The notes beneath the pieces are model-generated. The model searched no databases. It saw nothing but the letters and a program-made list of their open reading frames with translations, and was not told the DNA's origin. The position numbers and the translations under genes are program-made. Below are positions 32,623 through 44,394 of a DNA stretch of 64,000 nucleotides, one piece after another. Source of the DNA: Clytia hemisphaerica (taxonomy: Eukaryota > Cnidaria > Hydrozoa > Leptothecata > Clytiidae); the NCBI GenBank assembly GCA_902728285.1, contig CACVBU010000458.1, positions 124,001 to 188,000 of the forward strand. Direction: 5' to 3'. Numbering within the stretch: position 1 is the stretch's first letter; each line of letters opens with the position of its first letter.

Positions 32623-34643
32623 AATTTACTGCTCGTCTAGCAGGAAACCAAGCAATAGCTGTAACACATGGGTGTAATGATTGATGATAGCTCGCCAATT
32701 TTATGTGACTAACTTGTAAAAAATGTATTTTCTTGTTTCATCAATATAGAATATTTATTACACTGAGTTCCGCTTCTCGTCAATTTTTCAAGTGTCGCAT
32801 CAAATTTCAAAGGATCCATCCACTTCAGGTCCACCTGACATTGGTTGTCACATTTGTTGAAAGAATTTATCGCATTTCCTTTCAAAAGCGTCACTTCCTC
32901 AAGTCTCCTGTCTAGTAGTCTACCGACTAAACAAAGTATCAAATTTCCTTGAGCTCAACCAGTTGCAATCAAGGCTAAGGATCTAAACAAGTTTTTTGTT
33001 GACGGGATCCCAAAAAATGCGTTTGTACTTCGGTGTTAGCAGCACTGTGTGCTCCCACGGACCCCAGGCCAGCTCCACTGGAAAATTTGGCCAAATTTTT
33101 CTTTGTGGTGAGGAATTACTTTCCTTAAACTTGACGGGTTTCTTTTGAAAGTGCTAAAGCTAATAGAAATTTATTAAATCCTTAAATATCGCTGTATTTG
33201 CTGATGTTACGTTCTTGTTTATGTATCAATGTATCAAGTGGTGTTTGCACCATAAGTAAGAAGTGTCAATAATGACATTTCTGGTTTTCCGGACTTCCAT
33301 AAATTTTCTCAAGGAAGTTCATATTCAGTTCTCGCTAGTTATGTCATTTCATAAAGCGCATTTATTTATCCGTTAAAACGACCACAAAACCACCTGGAAG
33401 ATACTAATTGTAATGCTATATAGAACGTTTAGAAGAAAAGAAAGGGATTGTATGAGATTTTGGGTCGACTGACATTTCGCTGTTCCAAACTCTAAACAGC
33501 TCTAAAAATTTGAATAAGTTTTGTTAACTTAATATTGATAGGATAGGATCCCCAATAGTTGTTGTAATCCCGCGAGGGGTACTAGGGTTGCGGAATGAGG
33601 TGTGCCGCCCGACTTTCGACCCTCCAGATATTCTTAACGGGACTAAAAAGGAGGAATAAAAAGGAAAACTTTTGTGAATTTTACGACCCTTGTTGGGACT
33701 AATTTAACCAAATTTTGATCTTTTTAGGGCAAAAAGTTGTTGGTGCAGACTGCCCTTAACATCAAAATAAATTGCTGCTGACTTATTCTTGATAGGTTTA
33801 GAATCCCCATATTCTGTTTAATTTTCTTAAGGAAACCCGATCCACCTTCTGTAAGTATTCTATTATAAAGGTACTTATTTATCTGTCAAAACTACCGTAA
33901 ACCGCCTGGAATATCTTTTATCCTTTACTTAAGTAGATACTAATTGATTATTGAGTAGGACAGCAATCTAGAATAAAGTAATGAGCTTCTTTATTACTGG
34001 GGCAGTGAGTAAATTTTGAGTATGTAAATTTTGAACTTGTGAGTATTTCGGGTTGACCAGCTTCAAGTAAATTTTCTGCAGACAACCCTAAAAATTATAA
34101 TAAATAGCTGAACTTATTTAGGGTAAGACCCCCTAAGAGAAAACTCAGCTGTTCCCCAATTCAGTTAAGTCCTCCCACTGTCCCAGGTCAAAAACAAGAT
34201 TGTGTTTATTTCCATAGAAACAAAACAACAGTTGTTTTAGAAACATCTCTTTGACGTCCAAAATAGGATGTTTAATGTCCAATCAAAGATACCACATGGG
34301 GCAGGTCATAAATTTTGGATAAGATATAAAATAATGTTTAAAAAATTCATCAGTTATTAATTTGTCATCGTTTTATGTTTTAATTGATCAAAAATAGCGA
34401 TCGAATCGCAAATTCATAATCTACTGAATAACTTCAAAAATAAATTATTCAAAAAGGTCTGGAACAGTTGCAATCTACTTATAAATATTGTGAAAGTGAA
34501 AATCACTCTTCATTTCGATTTGTTTGATACATGAATATGTCTGCGAAGATATTAAAAAGATGTTCAAATTAGATTTGTGAGTGTTTCCAGTTTGAAATTT
34601 GATCACTGACCTCACTGTATTACTAAGTGTGGAATTATCAAAC
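32623..34643. other. Gene-free interval upstream of the C2-domain gene
   Basis: AT-rich, no supported ORF. It probably holds the promoter of the gene at 34644, but no clear TATA or initiator was identified. Confidence 0.4.
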
Positions 34644-36409
34644 ATGTCAGAGGACGATACCACGCAATCTTCTGGTGACTTACCAACAATTGAAGTGACC
34701 ACTGAAGAATATGATATTATTGAAGTGTCAGAGCAAGTAGAACTTTCTGAACCAATTGTTATTGAAGATGATATAGAAGTTGACGCAGAGGTTATTGAAC
34801 AAGTTGATTCAAAAGATTTTAGCCCTGTTACTGTTGTAATTGCACCTCCCAAGAATGAAATTGATGCATCTGATTCTCCTCAGGGAGAGGAAGATGCTCA
34901 CGAAGCCGAGGAAGAGGAAGATGTTGGAGAAAAAGAAAATGAGAAAGAAGAGGAGGTTGAAACGCAAGAGGAAGAAGCTGTAAAAGCGGAGCCTAATATT
35001 GAAGAAGAAGAAGAAGGAGAAGAAAATGATAACGGGGAAAATGTAAATGATGAAACAACTGGAATCGACGATGTGGATATCGATTTGGAGGATGAAGATG
35101 ATGATCATATCCAACCATCTGCACCATCCATCAGTCTATTGGTGGACCATTCAGTGGATACCATCGTGGAAGATAAAGAAAGTGAAGATGAACAGGAAGA
35201 AGTTGCAAAAGAAGGAAAAACCGAAGACATTGAAGATGGAGAAGACAGAAAAGAGATTACTGTTGCTGAGGAAACTCCAAAAGAAGAAGAATCTGGCAAA
35301 GATTCTCATGAAGATTCAAAACAACTTGAAGGCTCTGAAAATGTGTCAGATCTTGTTCCAGTCGGAATATCTAGTCCATGTCCTTGTGATGAGGACGACA
35401 AAAATGTCGAGGAAGTCGAAGATTCTATAGATGGTGAATGCAGCTATGGCAAAATTCGTCTCTTATTCTTCCGCGAACCAGAAGACGATATTATGAATGT
35501 GAAGGTCTTTCGTGTTGATCAAATGCCATCTACTACAGAAGGTGGTTCAAAAGATGTCAGTATCCATCTCTGCCTAAAACCAGCTTCCAAGCAACGATAT
35601 AAAACAAAGATGAAATCAACATCTAAAGCAAGATTTGACGAAACGTATGAATTTCGAAAAATCAACAATAAAGCAATTGAATCTTCAACATTGAGGATAA
35701 GAGCTTATGGTAAATGTAAGAAGATCATTGGTGAAGCTCATATTCCTTTATCAATGGTCAAAGATTTTCAATATCAAGAAGTTTGGTATTACTTCTCACC
35801 ATTTGACAAAAAGGTATGTTTGATTTTAACACGTACATCTCTCTCTCTTTCTCTTTCTTTTTCGATGGCCAAAATACTAAAAACAAGTTAAAACACCCAG
35901 TTTCTTAGGGAATTGCAACTCAAAATCTCAAAAAGCTACAAACATCCGAAGACCTAAAAAATCTTGGATGCTCTTATAATAAAGGGCTAGATTAGGGCCC
36001 CTATCCGATTATTAGCGAATGTGAAAATTAGTGAAATGAAAGCTGTCTAAACCCACTACATGATTTGTGGCCTGTGGTTTTGTAGAGGTCTGTGATTTCC
36101 ACTATGTATAGTAGAGATGGTCACGCGGTAATTGTAATCCTCCTATCATTATATAATTTTGCAATAGTGGATTGATGATAGTATACTTGTACGGTTTTCC
36201 AACTGTCTGAGACCCATATACAAAGTCATTATTTATGGTTAAAACTGGATAATCTAGGAGTTAGGTCCTACTTTTCTTTGACATTGTTGAGGCTTTCATC
36301 TATATATTTACTAATCCACCAAAATATTTTCTCGTTTTAGAAATCCAAGACGAAGAAAAACAGTGAAGCTCCAGCAGTAGGAAAATGGTATTTTGCAAAG
36401 AATGAATGA
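34644..36409 (+). CDS. Acidic protein with C-terminal C2 domain (two exons)
   Basis: Exon 1 is 34644-35813 (390 codons) and ends AAAAAG before GTATGT. Exon 2 is 36341-36409 (22 codons plus TGA), preceded by TTTTCTCGTTTTAG. The intron is phase 0, giving a 412-residue product. Residues ~1-260 are very Glu/Asp-rich and low complexity. Residues ~269-390 form a single C2-type beta-sandwich, with GGSKDVSIHLCLKP for strand 2-3 and KKIIGEAHIPLSM near the end. The Asp ligands of Ca-binding loops 1 and 3 are mostly absent (AYGKCKK where DxD is usual), so Ca-independent membrane or protein binding is likelier. The C-terminus is basic (KSKTKKNSE). I chose ATG 34644 (MSEDD) over an upstream in-frame TTG. 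The family resembles synaptotagmin-type C2 but there is no transmembrane segment. Poly(A) signal at 36596. Confidence 0.85.
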
Positions 36410-36595
36410 CTTTAGTTATTACCCTATCTAAATCATACAAACAAGACAACGATCCAACGATTTTGGGGAGGTGTAAAGATCCCACACTGATGGATCAGAG
36501 TACCTTCAATCATTCTCATACCATTTTGACTTTGGGTCAACCCTGTCATATATTTTGATATATATTGAAGTAGTGCATTTATTCATCCCTATAAT

Positions 36596-36601
36596 AATAA
36601 A
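36596..36601 (+). promoter_or_regulatory. Poly(A) signal AATAAA of the C2-domain gene
   Basis: Lies 187 bp after the TGA of exon 2, in an ATAATAATAAAATA context. Confidence 0.5.
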
Positions 36602-37440
36602 ATACTAAAAATTCATACCAGGAAGAGAATTGCCTTAAAAATCTTTGTTGTGTTGTGTTTCTCTCGACTCTCTTTTAAAGAACAGTAAGAAGGAAAAGGC
36701 AAAACCTTCTACACAAAACTTTAGGGTTCTTACTTTTCCCATCTTAAAACACCCCAATGTCAATGTTGGTGCGTCTGACAGTGTGGAGTACCAAGTTGGG
36801 TGAAACTTTTTAAATCTCTGAAAATCACTGGGGTGCAAGATTGAGTGGGTTTGTAAATTCTCCTTCATTTTTACTTGGATTAGAAAAATTTTAAGAGCTT
36901 TTTGCATGAGTATATAAGTATATCATTTGGATTTGATTTGATCAAATGAATCAATTATTAAGGGGCTATTGAGCAGGGAGAGTATGTTTGTTATATCAAA
37001 TTTTATAACTTTGGAACGAAAATAAAAGTATTTCCTTTCAGTATCTGCGTAATTGAGAAAACCTCTAAAATTAACGGGACGAGATGGAGTTTTTACAAGC
37101 TCTTTTTTGATTTGGTTTGTTGTTAACCAGTAACAAAAATCGCAAAATTGCGACTAAATATTTCCTTAAAAATGAAGGTCATTATTGACATATACTAGCA
37201 AGTAGTTGTCGCTAAGAATGCCTCGCAGAGCTTCCTATCGAAATATCCCTAAGTAAGCAAAATTACGCATGTGTAGATTTTAAATTCGTTTTATCGATAA
37301 AATTTAAGTTGGAGGAAGAAAGCTTAGTTTCAACTTTACTTTTGAGATGACATGGGATAGACGGTTGCTCACATCTCAAAAAGAGAAGTTATCGCTCACA
37401 TGTTATCACAGTGAAAACGCCAAAAATTCTGAAATTTATG
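36602..37440. other. Gene-free interval
   Basis: Between the C2-domain gene and the satellite. Nothing supported. Confidence 0.4.
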
Positions 37441-38216
37441 TGATTCTTATAAAGTAGACTCATCTTTTTCGCCATACTTTGTTTACTTTGTAAGAACTAA
37501 TTAACGAAAGATATATTGCCTTCAATCAAGAGTTATTGATTTGATTCTTATAAAGAAAATGCTTATAATAAAGACAAACATGCTCATCTTTTTCGCCATC
37601 CTTTGTTTACTTTGTAAGAACTAATTTCCGAACGATATATTGCCTTCAATCAAGAGTTATTGATTTGATTCTTATAAAGCAGATGCTTATAATAAAAATA
37701 AATATACTTATCTTTTTCGCCATCCTTTGTTTACTTTCTAATAACTAATTACCGAAAGATATATTGCCTTCAATCAAGAGTTATTGATTTGATTCTTATA
37801 AAGTAGATGCTTATAATAAAAATAGATATGCTTATCTTTTTCGCCATCCTTTGTTTACTTTCTAATAACTAATTACCGAAAGATATATTGCCTTCAATCA
37901 AGAGTTATTGATTTGATTCTTATAAAGTAGATGCTTATAATAAAAATAAATATGCTTATCTTTTTTGCCATCCTTTGTTTACTTTCTAATAACTAATTAC
38001 CGAAAGATGTATTGCCTTCAATCAAGAGTTATTGGTTTGATTCTTATAAAGTAGATGCTTATAATAAAAACAAATATGCTTATCTTTTTTGCCATCCTTT
38101 GTTTACTTTCTAATAACTAATTACCGAAAGATATATTGTCTTCAATCAAGAGTTATTGATTTGATTCTTATAAAGTAGATGCTTATGATAAAAATAGATA
38201 TGCTTATCTTTTTCGC
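37441..38216. repeat. ~122-bp satellite array, left part
   Basis: About six units of ~122 bp, each with GATTCTTATAAAGTAGATGC, CATCCTTTGTTTACTTTC and CCTTCAATCAAGAGTTATTG. The array is cut at TTCGC (38212-38216) by the BEL element and resumes at 57056 with the same five bases. Confidence 0.95.
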
Positions 38217-38828
38217 TGTTGTGGGAACAGCGAATTGAGACGAGTCAGTACGTGACGTGTTTGTAACAGTGCGTTCAAACTAAGAACAAAAGAAAATTCT
38301 TTGGTCACAAATCTTATCAAAATTTGTACAAAATCAAATCAAGAATTGTCCTCAATCTGATAAAATAAATATTCACAAATCTCAGTGAAAATAGAAAATA
38401 TTGTTTGACAAGCCAAATATTCTAAGTCTAGAAAATAGGGCAAAAATATCAAACTTAATAAAATGAAATATTATCTTACCAGCGTGCGACTGCATAAATG
38501 CTGTGTGTAAAACGTCTCAAGAACACTACACCACAATTTCAAGGTGACAGTGAAAAGTTATCAATATTGTTCATCAAACATAAAATCAAAGACAAAAAAT
38601 GTTGACATCGTCAACTCTCAACAACCTTATCTCCAAAGTTGCAAAAAAGATTCTGTTCTAACGCCTACAAAAAATTAATAGCTTTCTCCATCGTATGGTC
38701 ATTAACTTGATCTCCAAATGAAAGTCATTAAATTTTTATCGAGGCTCTCCCATGGAGAGCAACAAGTTCGTAATTACTTTCCCTTGAGAATTTGGGTTTC
38801 ATCGATAATTACGTTTACTCACTCGACA
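38217..38828 (-). repeat. 3' LTR of the BEL element
   Basis: 612 bp. On the minus strand it starts TGTCGAGTGAG and ends CCCACAACA (TG...CA). It appears identical, by eye, to the comparable 594 + 18 bp of the 5' LTR. Confidence 0.95.
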
Positions 38829-38930
38829 CTCCCCACCATGAAACAATCAAAGTTCGAAAGGGTGTGTCAAAACAACAACAATTTTCTCAATACATAAGTA
38901 ACTCTGACATCGTCAGAACCCAGTTGTCGA

Positions 38931-39490
38931 ACATCACCAAATTGAACGAGTGTTGCACATCACGAAATTGAACGAGTGTTGCACATCACGAAATTGAACG
39001 AGTGTTGCACATCACGAAATTGAACGAGTGTTGCACATCACGAAATTGAATGAGTGTTGTACATCACGAGATTGAACGAGTGTTGCACATCACGAAATTG
39101 AACGAGTGTTGTACATCACGAAATTGAACGAGTGTTGCACATCACGAAATTGAACGAGTGTTGCACATCACGAAATTGAACGAGTGTTGCACATCACGAA
39201 ATTGAACGAGTGTTGTACATCACGAACGAGTGTTGTACATCACGAAATTGAACGAGTGTTGCACATCACGAAATTGAACGAGTGTTGCACATCACGAAAT
39301 TGAACGAGTGTTGCACATCACGAAATTGAACGAGTGTTGCACATCACGAAATTGAACGAGTGTTGCACATCACGAAATTGAACGAGTGTTGCACATCACG
39401 AAATTGAACGAGTGTTGCACATCACGTATTTGAACGAGTGTTGCACATCACGAAATTGAACGAGTGTTGTACATCACGAAATTGAACGAG
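38931..39490. repeat. 26-bp minisatellite in the BEL 3' region
   Basis: About 21 nearly identical units of GAACGAGTGTTGCACATCAC plus GAAATT, with a few GTACATC variants and one shortened unit near 39225. It lies after the pol stop, so it is non-coding 3' sequence. Confidence 0.95.
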
Positions 39491-39750
39491 TTGATCACCA
39501 ATGAATCTAAATAAACTCAGCTTCAGAGAAGTTATCATAGGTTCTCAACATAGGGACTTCATGCATAACGTTGGCTTTGCTCAGTCAACGATATTGTAAC
39601 ATCACCGATGTCAAATTTGAATGCCTTGTAACGTCGATGTGAAGCGTCGACGTCATCTTGTAGAAATCACGAACACGAGTAGTATCAGTAGTATGTACAG
39701 TAATGAAAATAAGTAATACATCACCTGGAATAGCTGCAACGACGAAATCA

Positions 39751-42700
39751 TCAGTTGCTCCAGTGGAAACGAGAGTCAGCGAGTGCAGCCATTGTACCGA
39801 GCTCTTTCATAATGTCAATCTCATCAAACGATCTGATGAGAACGAGTGAACGAATGGCCCGTTTGGTGAGTCGAAATGCTTGTTCCTGATGGTTTTTGTA
39901 CTTGACAGTTGCTTGTCTGATGACATCATCTTTGCCCTTGTGGACACTGTCAATCATCCCATATTGATAGGTGTTGTTGATGTTGGATTCGTGCTTGAGA
40001 AATAGCACGATATCTCCTTTTGATGGTTGTCTGTCTGAAGTGAACCACTTCTCCTGTGACAAAAGCTTGGGTACATGAGTTGACAGCCAAACTTCAAACC
40101 ATGTGTCGAAACATTGTTGGTTGGCATCCAAGATTTTGTTTGGGTGAATTGTTGTTAGCATCTCTCCTTCAGGGCTTCGCTCATTGTTTCGTCCTAAGCG
40201 AAGTCTGTTTGGGGTGAGTAGATCCATCGACTCGAAATCTGAAACTTCATTTCTGATCCCAATAGGTTGATTGTTGATGCAATTGGCAATCTGAGAGGAC
40301 AAAGTCTCCCATTGAAGCAATGATAAACGTTCATTGGAGATGCTTCGTTCTAATGACTTGTTGATTTCTTGAATTCGTCTTTCCACTTTCCCATGGAAAT
40401 TATGGCCACCTACTGGACATGAGTTGAATTCGACTTCCACATCTTGATGTAGCTGATTCACAGTATCCTTGAATTTCAGTCTCGTATCTTTGCAACCCTT
40501 GAGCAATTGACTTCCTTCGTCACAGTAGAGGGTTTTTGGAAAGCCTGCATCACTGGCGAAACGAATGAAGGCTTGTAAGAAAGCAGGTGTAGAATAATCG
40601 TCCATGACTTTAATTGAAGTTGACGAGGTAGTTGAGCAGCAAAATACTACAAGCCAGATTTTGATCGTGGCTCGTTTGTTGTGTGGAGAGAATGCTTTGT
40701 ATGGACCCGATAGATCAACTTGACACATGTAAAACGCAGGAGCAACAGTGAGTCTTGAGCTTGGAATTGGACCCATAGCAACTTCGATAGTTTTCTTCTC
40801 AAGGTACCTGCATCTAGGACACGATCGTTTGATAGCTTTGATGATTGATCTAACTTCCAATATGTAAGCATGTCTGAGTACGGCTCTCAAAGTTGTTTCT
40901 ATTCCCCGATGAGAAGCATTCTGGTCATTCCAGTGTACGTCATTAACAATGGCGTATGCAACAGGTGAGTGTTTATCAACCAAGGGGACGCAGAAGCTTG
41001 TGGATGAGAGATCTTTCATTGCCTTTGTAAATCTTCCGGTAACAGTGATGTCATCACATGTTAAGACTCTTCCGGTGTAAATGAGAACTCCATCTTTCAT
41101 CCTTGAAATCTTCTCATACTTTTTCTTTGGCAGAAAGTGTTGAATCTCTGCCGTGCATTTCTTGAAGTAGTAAGATTTGGCTTTGTCAGTGTCAGATGTC
41201 GATACAACTTTGCACCATGGGTGGGACTTCAGTTTGGAAGGATTAACTTTACGTGAAAGGATCTTGCGGATGAACTTCATAACCATTGTCATTAGCCTGA
41301 TTACTTTGCTGTACGAGTGTTTGTTTGGATCAATGATATACTGTAAAAAATCGGAGTGTTTCTTAACTTCAGAAGGTACTGATTTGTTACTCAAGAACGT
41401 TGATTCCTGAGGATATGTTTCTTTGTTGGCTTCTGTTATCTGGGATGCATCAAGCTTCAAGCTGTTGATTGGAGTGACTGGAAATTCAGATTGATCTTTC
41501 GACATCCATTCATATCCGTTAATCCAATCAGAATCCATTGATATATCCTCAATTGAGCATCCTCTTCTGGTTCCCAAGTCAGCAATCATGTTCTTGGATG
41601 ATACATAGTACCAGTCAGATGGTTGGGAGAAGCGACGAATCTCAATCACTCTGTCCCTAACCCATTGTTTGAGTGGTTTTTTATCATTGCCAATCCAGTG
41701 CAGTACAATTTGGCTGTCACAAAGTTTCATAGACGACTTATGAAGATCTCCAAGTGATCTCTTTACGACCTCACTGGTGTGAATGTTGAGTAGAGCTGCA
41801 ATCATCTCAGCTCTTGGTTGGAAGGTATGATCAGGAAGGATTTTTGACCTGGCAAACAGAAGTTGACAGCAGTAATCACCACTACGCCTTTTGATCCTTG
41901 AATAGATGGCTGAGCAGGCAATACTTGAACTGGCATCACCTGTGTCAATCGTTTCAATCGATAATGATTCGGCATCCTCAGGTACAACACATCTCTTGAA
42001 GTAAACTGTTTTCATCTCTTGCATCATTTGGAAGTTGTTTATCCAAGTTGGTCTCAGCTCCTTTGGAATAGCATCATCCCAGTCAAGCTTGTGGATGACT
42101 AAGTCATGAAGGTCTAATTTGAATCCTGCTGAAATTGGCGTCATCTTTCCAAGAAGGTCGTATATTTCTCCTACCTTGGAGGCACAATGGCGTTTGGTTA
42201 ATCGTTCTGGAATTGAATTATCACTGACAGGTGGTTTCCTCCCACGTTTGCGTTTGGCAAAATTCAATTCTCCAATGTTCAACAATATCACATCGTCTTT
42301 TGGAAACCATTTGAGTCCAGCAACAACCAGTGACTTGCCATCATCAGACAAGTTCTCATTTGGATTCTCACCGGATAAAGTAATGCCTTTCAGTTTGTAA
42401 CCACCACGATTGACGATTAACTCCATTTCATCAGCTCTTTGACTAGCCATTTCGAGTGAGGCTGCACCACTAATGCAATCATCAACGTATATGTCCTTCT
42501 TGATGATTCTACTGGTTTCAGGAAATTCATTTTTCGACATGTCAGCAATCTTTCTAAGCCCATATTCAGCTTGATTCCCACTTGGCTTCACTCCATAAAT
42601 AAGTGTTTTGATCACCTTTTCGTCAGGGATTTTTGTGGGGTCGAGATTCTCATGCCAGATATATCTTTGCAAGCACCAATCTCTTTGGTCGAGCCGAATG

Positions 42701-44394
42701 GTATTGTACATTTTGCTGATATCTGAGTGAATACCAACTTGGTGTGTTGACCAACGAATGGCGATCTCCTGCAATTTGTTCAAACCATTCTTTCCTTTAG
42801 CGAGAATATCATTAAGACTGTAGCCTGATGATGTAACCATAGATGCATCAAAGACTATACGGCAAGGGGTTGAGATAGATGTGGGTTTCCACACTGCCCT
42901 CCACGGGATAAAATTTTGGACAGGATTGTTTCTCAGGTCGACTTGGACATCAGCAGGGAGATTTTTCACATAATCAACGAATCCAAGTTTCTGCAACTTT
43001 GCTTCTGATTCTAACACATCCGACTTATCTTGGGCATTCGTGGGATTGTTAAGCTTTTTTATCTGCTGGCTGTATACTTTCAAAGCGACCGATTTATTGG
43101 GTGCGAGGCGCTTTACTGGATCGAACATAAACGGTAGCCTGGCAGTGGTCGTGCACGTATTTGTATCAATCGATACGGATGAATTAATTATGGCTTGCTC
43201 AGCTTCCTCTTTTATGCTAATAGCCTCAATCGATTCATGGGATTTGCAATCTTTGCAATTTCTGCACGTTGTACAACGATACGTTATCTGTGAACCTGCG
43301 TTCTCGGCAGATTCAAAAGATTTCAGAATGTTTGATCGATAAGCTGTATGATCAATCAAAGGAGTGGAATTTTGGATAGTTGGGGATTCCACAATCGAGA
43401 GTTCGCGGATACGGGCGAGTTCCGTATAGAAAGTTGCTGACAGATGAGCATCGAAAGTACGCGAAAATGATTCATGTGGACCGCCAAGGACACCGGTGGT
43501 TCCATCAGAACTTCTGAAAACTGATTTGAATATGGATAAACCCGTTGGTGATTGGAATATAAGTTTTGGGAAATAGCGAAAGTAGGAAATGCCGATCATC
43601 ATATCGACTTTGCCACCGGCAGATTTTGGTAATTTTGGGAATATTTTCGCTATTGCGCCCGCTGCATCGAAAAGACTCTTCTCCGCATCACATAGTGAAT
43701 ATCGCGGAAATTCATCGGTCAGTTTCGGTAAGCAGAGTCCGGATAACTGCGCATGTTTCCCGGTAGATAACGGTAATTTAATCCGGTACAAGCCATGATC
43801 TGATATTGTTTTTGATCCAGCAAGTCCTCCAACGGAAACAGGAACTTTTGACAGCATTGTAGCACTGGAACCAAGACGATTAACTGCATCCTCGGTAATC
43901 AGGAAATCACTGCAGCCTGAATCGAAGAATATGTTGAACAGTTCGCTATGAAGCTTGATCTGTTGGAGCATATAGATTCCACGATCTTTGATATCTTCCT
44001 CTGAATCAGCAACGTTTGATTCTACAAAGTTCTGCACAGGAACATTCGGTTGCAGGACATTTTTCTCAGCAACTGGCTGATGGATTTCAGAGGTAAGGAT
44101 TGCGCTGCTCGCGTGAAATGATAATTTAATTTCTCTGGAAAAGGACGGTAAGCTAGGATTTCTCATGCATTTTGCCTTATATCGTTCCAGTAATTCCTCG
44201 TTATCCTTGGAATTTTTATGCTCGTCACAGAGAAAGACGTGCTTCTTTTTGGGATAAGAATTGTCACTGGGCGAAATAATGTCTTTCAAATCGTCGGAAA
44301 GATGTAGGAAGGTCACATTTCCACACCTTTTGACAGAGTTGAAAGTTGGTCTTTCAACAAAAATTGGAAAGATGTGCACCTTACCTTTCAACAT
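39751..44394 (-). CDS. pol: BEL/Pao pol polyprotein (protease, RT, RNase H, integrase)
   Basis: An open frame of 1547 codons with no internal stop. The first 43 codons lie in the nested CACTA-like element (44265-44394), so native coding begins at about residue 44. Domains: retropepsin-like protease with FDSGCS (Asp158), reverse transcriptase with YVDD at 636-639 and the VFDAS strand upstream, an RNase H-like middle part (Pao/A17 region), an integrase H2C2 zinc-binding domain ending CPRCR, and an integrase core with DLSGP (Asp1227), DEGSQL (Asp1292) and GKVERR (Glu1338). A DUF5641-like C-terminal domain with KGDIVLF follows. All catalytic signature residues are present, so this part looks potentially functional. 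The chain is normally expressed as a gag-pol fusion. Confidence 0.93.
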   Translation of the reverse strand: MLKGKVHIFPIFVERPTFNSVKRCGNVTFLHLSDDLKDIISPSDNSYPKKKHVFLCDEHKNSKDNEELLERYKAKCMRNPSLPSFSREIKLSFHASSAILTSEIHQPVAEKNVLQPNVPVQNFVESNVADSEEDIKDRGIYMLQQIKLHSELFNIFFDSGCSDFLITEDAVNRLGSSATMLSKVPVSVGGLAGSKTISDHGLYRIKLPLSTGKHAQLSGLCLPKLTDEFPRYSLCDAEKSLFDAAGAIAKIFPKLPKSAGGKVDMMIGISYFRYFPKLIFQSPTGLSIFKSVFRSSDGTTGVLGGPHESFSRTFDAHLSATFYTELARIRELSIVESPTIQNSTPLIDHTAYRSNILKSFESAENAGSQITYRCTTCRNCKDCKSHESIEAISIKEEAEQAIINSSVSIDTNTCTTTARLPFMFDPVKRLAPNKSVALKVYSQQIKKLNNPTNAQDKSDVLESEAKLQKLGFVDYVKNLPADVQVDLRNNPVQNFIPWRAVWKPTSISTPCRIVFDASMVTSSGYSLNDILAKGKNGLNKLQEIAIRWSTHQVGIHSDISKMYNTIRLDQRDWCLQRYIWHENLDPTKIPDEKVIKTLIYGVKPSGNQAEYGLRKIADMSKNEFPETSRIIKKDIYVDDCISGAASLEMASQRADEMELIVNRGGYKLKGITLSGENPNENLSDDGKSLVVAGLKWFPKDDVILLNIGELNFAKRKRGRKPPVSDNSIPERLTKRHCASKVGEIYDLLGKMTPISAGFKLDLHDLVIHKLDWDDAIPKELRPTWINNFQMMQEMKTVYFKRCVVPEDAESLSIETIDTGDASSSIACSAIYSRIKRRSGDYCCQLLFARSKILPDHTFQPRAEMIAALLNIHTSEVVKRSLGDLHKSSMKLCDSQIVLHWIGNDKKPLKQWVRDRVIEIRRFSQPSDWYYVSSKNMIADLGTRRGCSIEDISMDSDWINGYEWMSKDQSEFPVTPINSLKLDASQITEANKETYPQESTFLSNKSVPSEVKKHSDFLQYIIDPNKHSYSKVIRLMTMVMKFIRKILSRKVNPSKLKSHPWCKVVSTSDTDKAKSYYFKKCTAEIQHFLPKKKYEKISRMKDGVLIYTGRVLTCDDITVTGRFTKAMKDLSSTSFCVPLVDKHSPVAYAIVNDVHWNDQNASHRGIETTLRAVLRHAYILEVRSIIKAIKRSCPRCRYLEKKTIEVAMGPIPSSRLTVAPAFYMCQVDLSGPYKAFSPHNKRATIKIWLVVFCCSTTSSTSIKVMDDYSTPAFLQAFIRFASDAGFPKTLYCDEGSQLLKGCKDTRLKFKDTVNQLHQDVEVEFNSCPVGGHNFHGKVERRIQEINKSLERSISNERLSLLQWETLSSQIANCINNQPIGIRNEVSDFESMDLLTPNRLRLGRNNERSPEGEMLTTIHPNKILDANQQCFDTWFEVWLSTHVPKLLSQEKWFTSDRQPSKGDIVLFLKHESNINNTYQYGMIDSVHKGKDDVIRQATVKYKNHQEQAFRLTKRAIRSLVLIRSFDEIDIMKELGTMAALADSRFHWSN

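Noticed and set aside
34475..35299. Ser-rich and Phe/Ile-rich minus-strand ORFs
   Set aside because: Mirror images of the acidic coding exon of the C2-domain gene; GAA/GAG codons read backwards give TTC/CTC.
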